Assembly: GCA_964453055.1 (NCBI GenBank)
Contig: CAYVOD010000046.1
Location: 1 to 15,779 of the forward strand
DNA length: 15,779 nucleotides
Origin: UBA2256 sp964453055
Lineage (GTDB): Bacteria > Spirochaetota > Spirochaetia > Treponematales > Rectinemataceae
Direction of reading: 5' to 3'
Of the stretch, positions 1 to 6,850 are shown one piece after another (within the stretch, counting starts at the first letter, position 1; each line of letters begins with the position of its first letter). The notes under the pieces were generated by a model. It did no database searches, was not told the DNA's origin, and worked only from the letters and a program-made list of their open reading frames with translations. The position numbers and the translations under genes were made by a program.

Positions 1-391
1 GACGGGCGAACTGGTCGCGGGCGGGCCTGCAGCCGGGCACTTCGCGCAACGCGCGTTCGAGGGCTCTGGTCAGGGCCGGCGCGTCGTTGAGCGCGGCATT
101 GTGGTGTGTGAGGCTTTTCATGCGCCGGCCCTCGGGCTCCTCCCAGTACGCGAAGGCGCCGTTCTCGCCCACTACGCCGTCGACGGGCCACTCTCTTGCT
201 ATGAGGTCGCACCAGCCTGCCGGCCTGCCCGTTATAGGCACTACGATCATGCCGGCGCCGTGGAGCTTCCAGAGGGCTTCGTAGCTCTCCGCGAGCAGCT
301 TGCCTTCGGTGGTGAGGGTGTCGTCGATATCCATCAATACATATCTGATTGCCGAGGCTTCCTGGCGGGTCATGTCTTTTAATGGGCGCAT
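1..391 (-). CDS. HAD-superfamily hydrolase, N-terminal part (cut by window edge)
   Basis: Read on the minus strand, this frame is open to the window edge and gives about 130 residues of a haloacid dehalogenase phosphatase. Seen: motif I MDIDDTLT, with the nucleophile and acid/base aspartates of DxDxT, near residue 20, and motif II PITGRP about 35 residues later. The stretch VDGVVGENGAFAYW then resembles the start of the cap region in HAD-IIB (Cof-like / sugar-phosphate phosphatase) proteins. The family removes phosphate from small phosphorylated metabolites in the cytoplasm; the substrate cannot be told from this fragment. The lysine and acidic motifs III and IV lie outside the window. Two in-frame ATGs compete (391 and 373) and neither has a clear Shine-Dalgarno sequence; 391 is the longer choice. 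It follows hsp20 on the same strand, with a hairpin between them. Confidence 0.8.
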   Translation of the reverse strand, partial: MRPLKDMTRQEASAIRYVLMDIDDTLTTEGKLLAESYEALWKLHGAGMIVVPITGRPAGWCDLIAREWPVDGVVGENGAFAYWEEPEGRRMKSLTHHNAALNDAPALTRALERALREVPGCRPARDQFAR

Positions 392-427
392 AGATGAGAA
401 AATACCATAGCCGTAGGTAAAATTCGA

Positions 428-456
428 GGCCCCGGTAGCGGCGGCTTTCCGGGGCC
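428..456 (-). terminator. Stem-loop after hsp20, probable terminator
   Basis: A perfect 8-bp stem (GGCCCCGG / CCGGGGCC) with a 13-nt loop lies 25 bp beyond the hsp20 stop. On the minus strand it is followed by CGAATTTTACC, a short and imperfect T tract. A second small stem (CTTCG/CGAAG, 457-474) lies between it and the stop. It probably terminates or attenuates before the HAD gene, but the weak T run leaves room for read-through. Confidence 0.45.
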
Positions 457-480
457 CTTCGAGCTGTCCCGAAGGACTTT

Positions 481-1059
481 TTATTCGCCTTCCCTGATGA
501 TCTCGATCTTTATGCCTTCGCTGGATTCGGTGACTTCCTTGGGAGGAACGGTGACTTTCAGTATTCCGTTCTTGAACACCGCCTTGACCTTTTCCTGGTC
601 GAACTTGTCGGCGGGCACGTAATACTTCTGCTTTTCGATATCCTTGAGCTTGAGCCTGCGCTTGAAGTAGCGGATGCCTTCCTGGGCCTGTTCCAGCTCG
701 ATGCGGGCGGAAAAAACCATGTAGTCGCCCTGGAATGAGAGGCTGATGTTCTTTTCCTCGAAGCCGGCAACGGCGAACTCGAAGACGATACTGCGCTCGG
801 GTGTGAGATAAACGTTCATGGGGGGATAGGAAAAATTGGGGTAGTAATCGGCGTTTTCGTCTCCGCCAGATTCGAACCACGCGCCGCCGGAGGCTCCGCC
901 TTGAGCCTCGCCGCCCCGGCGCCAGGCGCCCATCGGGTCGGGGCCGCAGCCCTCGGGATTGACGCCGAATTCCTTCATTTTTTCTCCAAAATCCTTGGCT
1001 GCCTCGAAGACATCATCGAGGATAGAGCCGATGTCCACGTAGGTTCTGTTACCTTTCAT
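481..1059 (-). CDS. Small heat shock protein, Hsp20 / alpha-crystallin family
   Basis: This 192-residue protein is an ATP-independent holdase chaperone that binds unfolding proteins in the cytoplasm. Seen: a short N-terminal arm with a Gly-rich, low-complexity linker at about residues 45-75. The alpha-crystallin domain runs from PPMNVYLTPE to about residue 180 and contains the family motif NGILKVTVP near its end. A C-terminal IKI (IxI-type) anchor then normally mediates oligomer assembly. Start choice: the frame is open far upstream because the DNA is GC-rich, but ATG 1059 has AAGGAG 6 nt upstream and the protein reads sensibly only from there. Length is slightly above the usual 140-170 residues because of the linker. 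No CIRCE-type heat-shock operator is visible upstream, so its regulation is unclear. Confidence 0.92.
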   Translation of the reverse strand: MKGNRTYVDIGSILDDVFEAAKDFGEKMKEFGVNPEGCGPDPMGAWRRGGEAQGGASGGAWFESGGDENADYYPNFSYPPMNVYLTPERSIVFEFAVAGFEEKNISLSFQGDYMVFSARIELEQAQEGIRYFKRRLKLKDIEKQKYYVPADKFDQEKVKAVFKNGILKVTVPPKEVTESSEGIKIEIIREGE

Positions 1060-1305
1060 GGCTTTCTCCTTAAGAAAACCGGAATGCCTTAAGTTCGCGC
1101 ATTCCCGCTGCGATCCGCCGGCGGCGCGAAGCCCTTCGCGGCGGGGCCTCCCTTTTCGGGCAGGTCGGCCTTCACGTAGATAAAGTAATGCCGTCCCTGG
1201 ATTAAAGCAAGGAAAAAGCGAGCGAGCCGGCGCCGGACCGGGATCGGGGAAGCGGAAAGCGCTCTCTGGGGGCCTGCGCAGGGGAGCACGGCGGCCCGCG
1301 AAAAA

Positions 1306-1337
1306 GCGGCGGCCCGCGCGAAAGCGCGGGCCGCCGC
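1306..1337 (-). terminator. Rho-independent terminator of the 5'-nucleotidase gene
   Basis: A perfect 14-bp GC-rich stem (GCGGCGGCCCGCGC and its complement) with a 4-nt loop is followed, reading the minus strand, by TTTTT at 1305-1301. It lies 53 bp beyond the nucleotidase stop codon. This is the strongest terminator in the window. It separates the nucleotidase transcript from hsp20. Confidence 0.88.
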
Positions 1338-1349
1338 CACGTTGCCTAC

Positions 1350-1377
1350 GTCTTAGGTCCCGGTGCGCGCCTAAGAC
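1350..1377. repeat. Inverted repeat GTCTTAGG-N12-CCTAAGAC
   Basis: Perfect 8-bp arms with a 12-nt spacer lie 13 bp past the nucleotidase stop and just before the main terminator hairpin. There is no T tract, so it may stabilise the mRNA 3' end, form part of a tandem terminator, or bind a protein. The function is not determined. Confidence 0.5.
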
Positions 1378-1390
1378 AATCGCCGCTTTC

Positions 1391-3250
1391 CTACTTAGAA
1401 GGATATAGCAGCGGATAGTCGTTGGCGACGCCCTCGGCGGCCAAGGCATCGGGCACTATGAACCAGTTGCCTATGGGAGCCACGGTGACCGACGCGGTCT
1501 GCGCCTCGAACCACTTCAGGAGGAAGAAGCGCAGGTCCTTGGTGGTGGCGCCGTTGACGAGCTTCATGGTGCGGATAGTCTCCTTGTCCAAGCCGGAACC
1601 CTTTTCCAGATGTCCGCCGCCGCCCGAGCCCCTGTAGGAGTTGATGGCCACGGTGTAGGTATCGGACGGATTGAAGATCCTGCCGTCGGAGAGGGAGGTG
1701 ATGGTCACCTTGTCGCCCACGGGCTGGGTCACGTCCACGAAATAATTGATTCCCGCCGCCGAATCGTAGTTGTAGTACCTCGTGACCGTCTGGGCGGTGT
1801 TGTAGCGGGCGTCGAAGACGAGCTTGCCCTCCTTGTCCTTCTGGAAGGCTATTAGATGGTTGCCGTCGTTGGGCATGGTGGCGAACCAGTTGGCGTAGGA
1901 GAATTCAAGGAAATCGTCCACCTGCTTGCCCGTGAGGCTCATGGTGTAGAGGAAGTTCTCGTACACGTAGAGGTTGAACATGTCCCTCACGTAGAGGGTG
2001 CCGTCCTTGCTGGTGGGGATCTTCGCGTCCATTGACAGGGGGGCGGCGAAGGAGATGTCGGCGGGCTTGAGCCCTATGGCCGGATCCCTGGAGATGTCCA
2101 GCTGTATGCGGTGGATGAGGTCGACGAAAGCCGAGTCTCCGAAAATGGAATCGCGGCTGGAAATGACCGCGTTCATCTTGCCCACGGGCCTGTCCACCCA
2201 GGCCTTGATCTCGTCGAATCCAGCCTGGAACTGGGCTTCGAAACCAGGATCGCTCTTGTACTGGCCGATGTCCACGAGGCCGCCACGGACCCGTTTGTCC
2301 CAAGCTTTCTTTTCGGCGTTCCAGTCCATCATGAGATTGACCACAGGCACCCTGCGGGCGGCGTTGAGGGCTCCGTAGATGTAGACGGTCTTCCCGTTGG
2401 GATCCTTTACCTCCACCTTTTTCTTGGTCGCCGGGTCCCAGCCCATGCCGTCCCACCCTGAGTGGTCATGGCCAGCGAAGATGATGTCGAAACCGGGCAC
2501 CATCTGGGCGACCAGCTGGGAAGCGTTTTCGTTGTACTTGGTGTCGGCGGTCACGCCGCCGTAAGTATAATCGACGCCGGCGTGGAAGAGACCCACCAGG
2601 ACGTCGGGCTTTTCCTTTTCCATGATCAGGGGCACCCATTTCTTGGCGCTTTCCACCATGTCCTCGAATTCCATCCCGGTCCAGAACTGGGGAGGAAGCC
2701 AGTCCGGAATCTTGGGCGAGACCAGGCCGAGCACCGCAATCTTTACCCCTGCCTTCTCGATGACCTTGTAGGGGGTGAAATACGGCTCGCCGTTAGGCTT
2801 GACCGCGTTGGCGCAGAGGACAGACGCTTTTACCTCGGAGTAAAGCTTGTCGTAGACAGCGTGGCCCGCCTCTATGTCGTGGTTGCCGACGCCGAGCGCG
2901 TCGAACTCGAGATAATTCATGGCCTGGGCCCATATATGCTGGACCCCGGTCTTCTCGAAGTTGTAATAGTAAACCGTCGGCTGGCCTTGGAGGGAATCGC
3001 CGTCGTCCAGGAGAATCAGGTTGGGATTGGACGCTCTCTCCTCGGCGATCAGGCTGGCGACCTGGGACAGCGAGGTAGCCATCGGCTTGGCGTTGACGAA
3101 GTCGTAGGGATAGATCGCTCCGTGAACGTCCGATGTCTCGATAAAGGTGAGCGTGAGGCTTTTTTCCGCTGGAGCGCTCTGGGCGAGGGCGGGAAAGATG
3201 CCGATCGCCAGGACGAGCAGCGCCAGTACTACAATGCGGAATCTCTTCAT
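1391..3250 (-). CDS. Secreted 5'-nucleotidase / 2',3'-cyclic-nucleotide phosphodiesterase family protein
   Basis: This 619-residue two-domain protein should hydrolyse nucleotides (5'-nucleotides, cyclic nucleotides or UDP-sugars) outside the cytoplasmic membrane. Seen: a signal peptide 1-23 ending in an AxA site (ALA|Q) with no lipobox cysteine. The metallophosphatase domain carries all the dimetal motifs: DVHG (D41, H43), GDSLQGQP (D85), GNHD (122-125), H223 and GHDH (260-263). The C-terminal 5'-nucleotidase domain carries the Gly-rich segment SYRGSGGGGH at about 538-547. ATG 3250 is fixed by AAGGAG 6 nt upstream. It is transcribed alone and ends at a strong terminator. The nearby nucleoside-type ABC importer suggests the two cooperate in purine or pyrimidine salvage (inference). 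Exact substrate preference cannot be read from the sequence. Confidence 0.93.
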   Translation of the reverse strand: MKRFRIVVLALLVLAIGIFPALAQSAPAEKSLTLTFIETSDVHGAIYPYDFVNAKPMATSLSQVASLIAEERASNPNLILLDDGDSLQGQPTVYYYNFEKTGVQHIWAQAMNYLEFDALGVGNHDIEAGHAVYDKLYSEVKASVLCANAVKPNGEPYFTPYKVIEKAGVKIAVLGLVSPKIPDWLPPQFWTGMEFEDMVESAKKWVPLIMEKEKPDVLVGLFHAGVDYTYGGVTADTKYNENASQLVAQMVPGFDIIFAGHDHSGWDGMGWDPATKKKVEVKDPNGKTVYIYGALNAARRVPVVNLMMDWNAEKKAWDKRVRGGLVDIGQYKSDPGFEAQFQAGFDEIKAWVDRPVGKMNAVISSRDSIFGDSAFVDLIHRIQLDISRDPAIGLKPADISFAAPLSMDAKIPTSKDGTLYVRDMFNLYVYENFLYTMSLTGKQVDDFLEFSYANWFATMPNDGNHLIAFQKDKEGKLVFDARYNTAQTVTRYYNYDSAAGINYFVDVTQPVGDKVTITSLSDGRIFNPSDTYTVAINSYRGSGGGGHLEKGSGLDKETIRTMKLVNGATTKDLRFFLLKWFEAQTASVTVAPIGNWFIVPDALAAEGVANDYPLLYPSK

Positions 3251-3262
3251 CGTAGTCTCCTT

Positions 3263-3298
3263 GGCCGCGGTTTTTTAATTTTTTTGGGGTTTGCGGCC
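3263..3298 (-). promoter_or_regulatory. 5'-leader stem with A-rich loop before nucleotidase RBS
   Basis: On the minus strand GGCCGC pairs with GCGGCC around a 24-nt A-rich loop, ending just before the AAGGAG ribosome binding site. A comparable 6-bp stem sits at the same place before the BMP-protein gene. It may affect translation initiation or mRNA stability; the function is inferred only from its position. Confidence 0.35.
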
Positions 3299-3312
3299 GG
3301 TTCCCGAGGAAG

Positions 3313-3318
3313 AGTATA
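3313..3318 (-). promoter_or_regulatory. Probable -10 box of the nucleotidase promoter
   Basis: TATACT (5 of 6 to TATAAT) on the minus strand lies 63 bp upstream of the nucleotidase ATG. The hexamer 17 nt further upstream, TACAAT, is a poor -35, so the call rests on the -10 box and its position. Confidence 0.4.
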
Positions 3319-3358
3319 CGCCCGGTCGCGGACGGATTGTAGATGCCTATCAGGGGTA

Positions 3359-3387
3359 TTGATAAAAATCCCCGCTTCATTTTTGAT
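3359..3387 (+). promoter_or_regulatory. Sigma70-like promoter for the membrane-protein gene
   Basis: TTGATA (5 of 6 to TTGACA) at 3359-3364, an exact 17-nt spacer, and TTTGAT (4 of 6 to TATAAT) at 3382-3387. The start codon is 45 bp downstream. It diverges from the nucleotidase promoter across a 181-bp shared intergenic region. Confidence 0.5.
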
Positions 3388-3431
3388 GAGCACGGAGAAA
3401 AGGGTCACAAAACATCGTCCGGGAGTTTTCG

Positions 3432-4793
3432 ATGAAAAGCCTGTTCCGCATTTGCATCCTCGCCATCATCGTCCTGAACCTGGCGGGAACGCTTTTCGGG
3501 CTGAGTTCCGATAATCTGCTTTTTATCGCGGGGATCGGGGCCCTGGCGGCGGGATTTCCGCTGATGGGCAAGGGGTTCCAAAAGGCGGCTGTCATATTTC
3601 TCGCGCTCGGGGTAGGCATGCTGGTTGTGGGGCGCCATCCCTTCGAGCTTTGGGTCAAGGCAGCCACATCTATGACAACTGTTATCGCTATCGTCGCGGC
3701 GATGCAGAGCTTCGCCGTGCCGATAAAGGTGGGCGGCTACGACGAGGCGATAAAATCCTGGATGGGCGGCAGGCTGAAAGGCAAATCCAGCCTTTTCATG
3801 TTCCTGACCCTGACGACTCACCTGCTGACTAGTTTCCTCAACATGGGATCCGTGCCGGTGACGGTGAGCCTCTTCGAGCCAACCTTGAAGGCCAGGGTTC
3901 CCGATTGGAAACGCTTCTTCGCCCGGGCCGCCACAAGAGGCTATGTGCTCTCTGTCCTCTGGTCGCCGGGAGCGGTCAACCTCTCCTTGGTGGTCCAGGC
4001 TACCGGCCTCTCCTGGTCCAAGGCTTTCGTGCCCGGATTTCTCCTGGCATTTTTGGGCATGGGGGCCTCATCTCTCACGGAATTCTTTGGTTCCCGAGGG
4101 GAAAACGCTCTTCTTCCTCGGGCAGAGGGCGACAAAGACCGGGCGGGGGGCGGAAGAATCGTCCATATGCTGGCTATCGTGGTTTCCTTCATAGTGCTGG
4201 TAGCGGTCCTGGAAAGGCTGAAGATCGGGGCGTCCTCTGGACGAACCGTCCTCGCGGGCCTCGCGCTGGCTTTGGTTTGGACGCTGAGCCAGGCCAAGAA
4301 GCCCGGCATGAAAGCCGCGCTGAAAACGCATTGGAGGGAGGGGCTGCTCAAGGCCGGGGATATCGCCCCCTTCTTCGTAGCCATGGGAATTTTCTCCACC
4401 GCCCTGGAAGCCTCGGGCCTGCTCGAGAAGGCCGCACCCTTCATAAAAACGGCGGCCGATTTCCTTGGGCCGGCGTCGGTGATCCTGATCGCCGGCATCA
4501 TTGCGGCCTCCTCCTTGATCGGTCTCCATCCCTTCATAACCATAATGCTCTTCGGCAAAGTGCTTTCCTACGTGAGCCTTTCGATCCCGCCTATCACCGT
4601 CGCCCTGGCGCTTTCGGTGGGCGGCGCCGCGGCCTACATGATCACCCCCTTCGCGGGGATGATCATGATCATGTCCAGGTTGATAAACGTGAGGGCGACC
4701 GATATAGCCCTGCGCTGGAACTGGCGTTTCAGCCTGGTCTTTCTGGCCGGGGGCCTGGCCTTCGCCTTCGCCTGGGGAGCGCTTTTCGGCTGA
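3432..4793 (+). CDS. Polytopic membrane protein, possible ion-transporter-superfamily permease
   Basis: I do not firmly recognise this 453-residue protein. Seen: about ten to twelve hydrophobic segments (first three at about 5-23, 27-46 and 50-68) and a central charged cytoplasmic-type loop at about 225-245. Two regions have internal-hairpin character: TTHLLTSFLNMGS near 130-142 and, in the second half, SSLIGLHPFITIM followed by AAAYMITPFAG. This two-half layout with polar breaks inside hydrophobic stretches resembles anion and dicarboxylate carriers of the ion transporter superfamily (DctM/CitM/ArsB-like), but that is only resemblance. GGGAG 6 nt before ATG 3432 supports the start. It diverges from the nucleotidase and converges on the ABC operon with 6 bp between stops and no visible terminator. 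Its substrate is unknown. Confidence 0.85.
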   Translation: MKSLFRICILAIIVLNLAGTLFGLSSDNLLFIAGIGALAAGFPLMGKGFQKAAVIFLALGVGMLVVGRHPFELWVKAATSMTTVIAIVAAMQSFAVPIKVGGYDEAIKSWMGGRLKGKSSLFMFLTLTTHLLTSFLNMGSVPVTVSLFEPTLKARVPDWKRFFARAATRGYVLSVLWSPGAVNLSLVVQATGLSWSKAFVPGFLLAFLGMGASSLTEFFGSRGENALLPRAEGDKDRAGGGRIVHMLAIVVSFIVLVAVLERLKIGASSGRTVLAGLALALVWTLSQAKKPGMKAALKTHWREGLLKAGDIAPFFVAMGIFSTALEASGLLEKAAPFIKTAADFLGPASVILIAGIIAASSLIGLHPFITIMLFGKVLSYVSLSIPPITVALALSVGGAAAYMITPFAGMIMIMSRLINVRATDIALRWNWRFSLVFLAGGLAFAFAWGALFG

Positions 4794-4799
4794 TCTTTC

Positions 4800-5801
4800 C
4801 TATTCGTCCTTGTCGAAAGGCTGGCCGAGGGCCGCGGGCGGGGTCGCGTTCAGGGCGCCGAATACTCTGGCGATATCCCTGCGCAGCGATTCCGGCAGAT
4901 GGGAGAGGCTGCGCTCCACCCATTCGGCGTTGCCGATATTGACCAGGAGAAGGGTGAGTATCATGAGGGGGAAGGGCGCCACCTGGAGGACCTGGGAGGG
5001 GACGTTGGGCATGAGGGGCTGGAGCACCAGGCCCAGCCACTGCAGGAGAGAGAAAAAGTATGCCCCCATCGCCGCCCTGAAGGGCCTCCAGCCTCCGAAA
5101 ATGGTTATTGAAAGTACTATCCAGCCGATGCCGTCCAGACCTGAGATGGTTCCCTTCCACCCCGCCTTCACGGAAAGAGAGTAAATGGGTCCGGCGAGGC
5201 CGGCGATGGCGCCGCCAGCGATCGTGTAGAGGTAACGCAAGCGGTTCACGTTCGCTCCCCTCACGTAGGCTGCCTTGGGATTTTCCCCCAAGCCTTTCAG
5301 CATGATGCCGGGCTTGGTGCGCTCCATGTAGAACCAGCTGAGAAATATGAGGAGAAAGCTGGAGTAGGTGACTATGTCGTGGCGGAAGAGCAGGGTGCCG
5401 ATCACGGGAAGGGAGCTAAGGGCAGGTATCGGAACGAGGTTGAGCCGAGGGCCTGGCATTCCCATGATAGGGTTGCCAAGGAAATAGGCCAGGTCCCTGC
5501 AGAGCATGGCCAGGACGTAGCCGACGGCCACCTGGGACTGCTTGAGGCTGATGCTCGCGAAGGCGACTATGGAGGCGACCACCGCGCCTATGGCCGCTCC
5601 CGCCAAGAACCCCAGGGCCAGGCTGCCCGTGGCCAGGGAGGCGGCGAAACCTCCCATGGCCGAGAGCAGGATCATGCCGTTCATGGCCAGGTTGGATACC
5701 CCGGCCCTTTCGCTGATGGTTTCGCCGAGGACTCCGAACAGTATGGGAGCCGAGGAACTCAAGACCCCGGAAAGGCCGAAAAGCAGGGCGTCGCCGGTCA
5801 T
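4800..5801 (-). CDS. ABC transporter permease, second inner-membrane subunit of BMP-type nucleoside importer
   Basis: This 333-residue permease belongs to the RbsC/LivH-like family (BPD_transp_2), of the NupQ/BmpD type. It forms half of the transmembrane channel. Seen: about nine hydrophobic segments, an N-terminal region with ERAGVSNLAMNGM, and the cytoplasmic coupling-loop motif GLGENPKAAYVRG that contacts the ATPase. The frame is open far upstream, inside the neighbouring permease, but the correct ATG is 5801: it overlaps the previous stop as ATGA, indicating translational coupling, and no strong Shine-Dalgarno sequence is needed. It is the last gene of the bmp-type operon. Its stop is 6 bp from the convergent membrane-protein gene. 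Confidence 0.9.
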   Translation of the reverse strand: MTGDALLFGLSGVLSSSAPILFGVLGETISERAGVSNLAMNGMILLSAMGGFAASLATGSLALGFLAGAAIGAVVASIVAFASISLKQSQVAVGYVLAMLCRDLAYFLGNPIMGMPGPRLNLVPIPALSSLPVIGTLLFRHDIVTYSSFLLIFLSWFYMERTKPGIMLKGLGENPKAAYVRGANVNRLRYLYTIAGGAIAGLAGPIYSLSVKAGWKGTISGLDGIGWIVLSITIFGGWRPFRAAMGAYFFSLLQWLGLVLQPLMPNVPSQVLQVAPFPLMILTLLLVNIGNAEWVERSLSHLPESLRRDIARVFGALNATPPAALGQPFDKDE

Positions 5802-6850
5802 GGGGCGACTCGCTTTCGGCCGAGAAGCTTGAGGCGCAACCCGTTGCCGACGAGGACGAAGAGGACGAGGAAGCCCTGAATCACCCCGGCCAGGGAGGAG
5901 TCGAGCTTGAGCACGATGGGAAGCTGTATGGAGCCGACCCCCAGGGCGGCGAAAAAGAGGGCTACCGGCCCTGCGAATACGGGACTGTAATTCACTAGCA
6001 TTGCGACCATCAGGCCGGTGTAGCCGTATCCCGAGGATATCGACGGGATGAGGCGGTGGTAGACGGCGCTGACCTGGACGGCCCCGGCGAGGCCGGCGAA
6101 GGCGCCGCAGAGGGCGAAGGAGAGGAGCATGTGCTGCCAGGTCGGAATACCGAGCAGGTATGCCGCCCTGGGATTCTTTCCGACAGCCTTGAGCCTCAGG
6201 CCGAAATGGCTTCCCCTCAGGAGTATGAAGGCCAGGACTAGGCCCAGGGCAGCCAGTACCAGGGTCACCGGAGCGAGCCTGGATTGCGCCGAAATCGTCG
6301 GCATCCAGAGCTCGGGCTCGAAGGGGAGGGTGCCTGACATGGAGGCCACGCCCGGCCGTTTCCAGGGACCGAATATGAGCCATAAGTTGAGGGCTGTGGC
6401 CACGAAGTTTAGCCCTAGGCCGCCGAAGATCTCGTTGACCCCGCCGAAGGTTTTCAAGGCCCCCGCCAGCAGAGCCCAGAGCATGCCGCCCAGCATGCCC
6501 GCCGCCATCGCGGCGGCGATGACCGCCCCGGGGCCTAGTCCTGAGTCCTGAAGGCCGCGCATCGTCCAGGTGCAGAAAATGGCGCCTAGGGTTATCTGTC
6601 CCTCGATGCCGATGTTCCACAGGCCCGTGGTGAAGGTAAAGAGAAGCCCCGCGGTCGCCAGGGCCAGAGGCACCCACGATACGAGCACGTTGGCGGCGAC
6701 GTTGGGCGAACCTGCGGCGCCCTGGATTATGTTTCCGTAGGCCTTGAAGGGATCGCTGCCGGTGGCCGCCACGATGGCCGTGGTGAGGGCGAGGGCTACC
6801 AGGACCGAGCCTGAACCGAAAAGAATTCTCGTCGTCTTGTCGTCACGCAT
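5798..6850 (-). CDS. ABC transporter permease, first inner-membrane subunit of BMP-type nucleoside importer
   Basis: This 350-residue BPD_transp_2 permease (NupP/BmpC-like) is a partner of the following permease. Seen: a first membrane segment at about 8-30, the family signature LWNIGIEGQITLGA, and the coupling-loop motif VGKNPRAAYLLG, matching GLGENPKAAYVRG in its paralogue. About nine hydrophobic segments are visible. Two starts are possible. ATG 6850 gives an ATGCGTGA overlap with the ATPase stop and has a G-rich stretch about 8 nt upstream; ATG 6871 would add seven residues with no ribosome binding site. I prefer 6850. The protein works in the cytoplasmic membrane as a heterodimer with the next gene product. 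Confidence 0.9.
   Translation of the reverse strand: MRDDKTTRILFGSGSVLVALALTTAIVAATGSDPFKAYGNIIQGAAGSPNVAANVLVSWVPLALATAGLLFTFTTGLWNIGIEGQITLGAIFCTWTMRGLQDSGLGPGAVIAAAMAAGMLGGMLWALLAGALKTFGGVNEIFGGLGLNFVATALNLWLIFGPWKRPGVASMSGTLPFEPELWMPTISAQSRLAPVTLVLAALGLVLAFILLRGSHFGLRLKAVGKNPRAAYLLGIPTWQHMLLSFALCGAFAGLAGAVQVSAVYHRLIPSISSGYGYTGLMVAMLVNYSPVFAGPVALFFAALGVGSIQLPIVLKLDSSLAGVIQGFLVLFVLVGNGLRLKLLGRKRVAP

Larger units (their letters stand above)
1060..1390. other. 331-bp intergenic stretch: hairpins plus unplaced hsp20 promoter
   Basis: No convincing gene lies here. The right half holds an inverted repeat and a strong intrinsic terminator for the nucleotidase (listed separately), plus a 10-bp palindrome CCTGCGCAGG at 1273-1282. 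The part nearest hsp20 should hold its promoter. The best candidate on the minus strand is TTGCTT (1210-1205), a 17-nt spacer, then TACTTT (1187-1182). It matches consensus at only 3 of 6 positions in each box, so it is not claimed as a feature. Confidence 0.5.

Noticed and set aside
1089..1340. 83-codon open frame on the minus strand between hsp20 and the nucleotidase
   Set aside because: It runs through the nucleotidase terminator hairpin, is Ala/Arg-rich as expected of random GC-rich DNA, and has no ribosome binding site or recognisable domain.
1060..1449. N-terminal extension of the hsp20 frame
   Set aside because: The frame is open only because stops are rare in GC-rich DNA; it overlaps the nucleotidase 3' end and terminator, and AAGGAG marks ATG 1059 as the start.
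2462..3514. 350-codon plus-strand open frame opposite the nucleotidase
   Set aside because: It is a codon-bias shadow of a well-supported gene; it has no family features and runs across the divergent promoter region.
5802..6677. Long upstream extension of the second permease frame
   Set aside because: It overlaps the first permease in another frame and has Arg/Pro-rich composition; the ATGA junction at 5798-5801 marks the real start.
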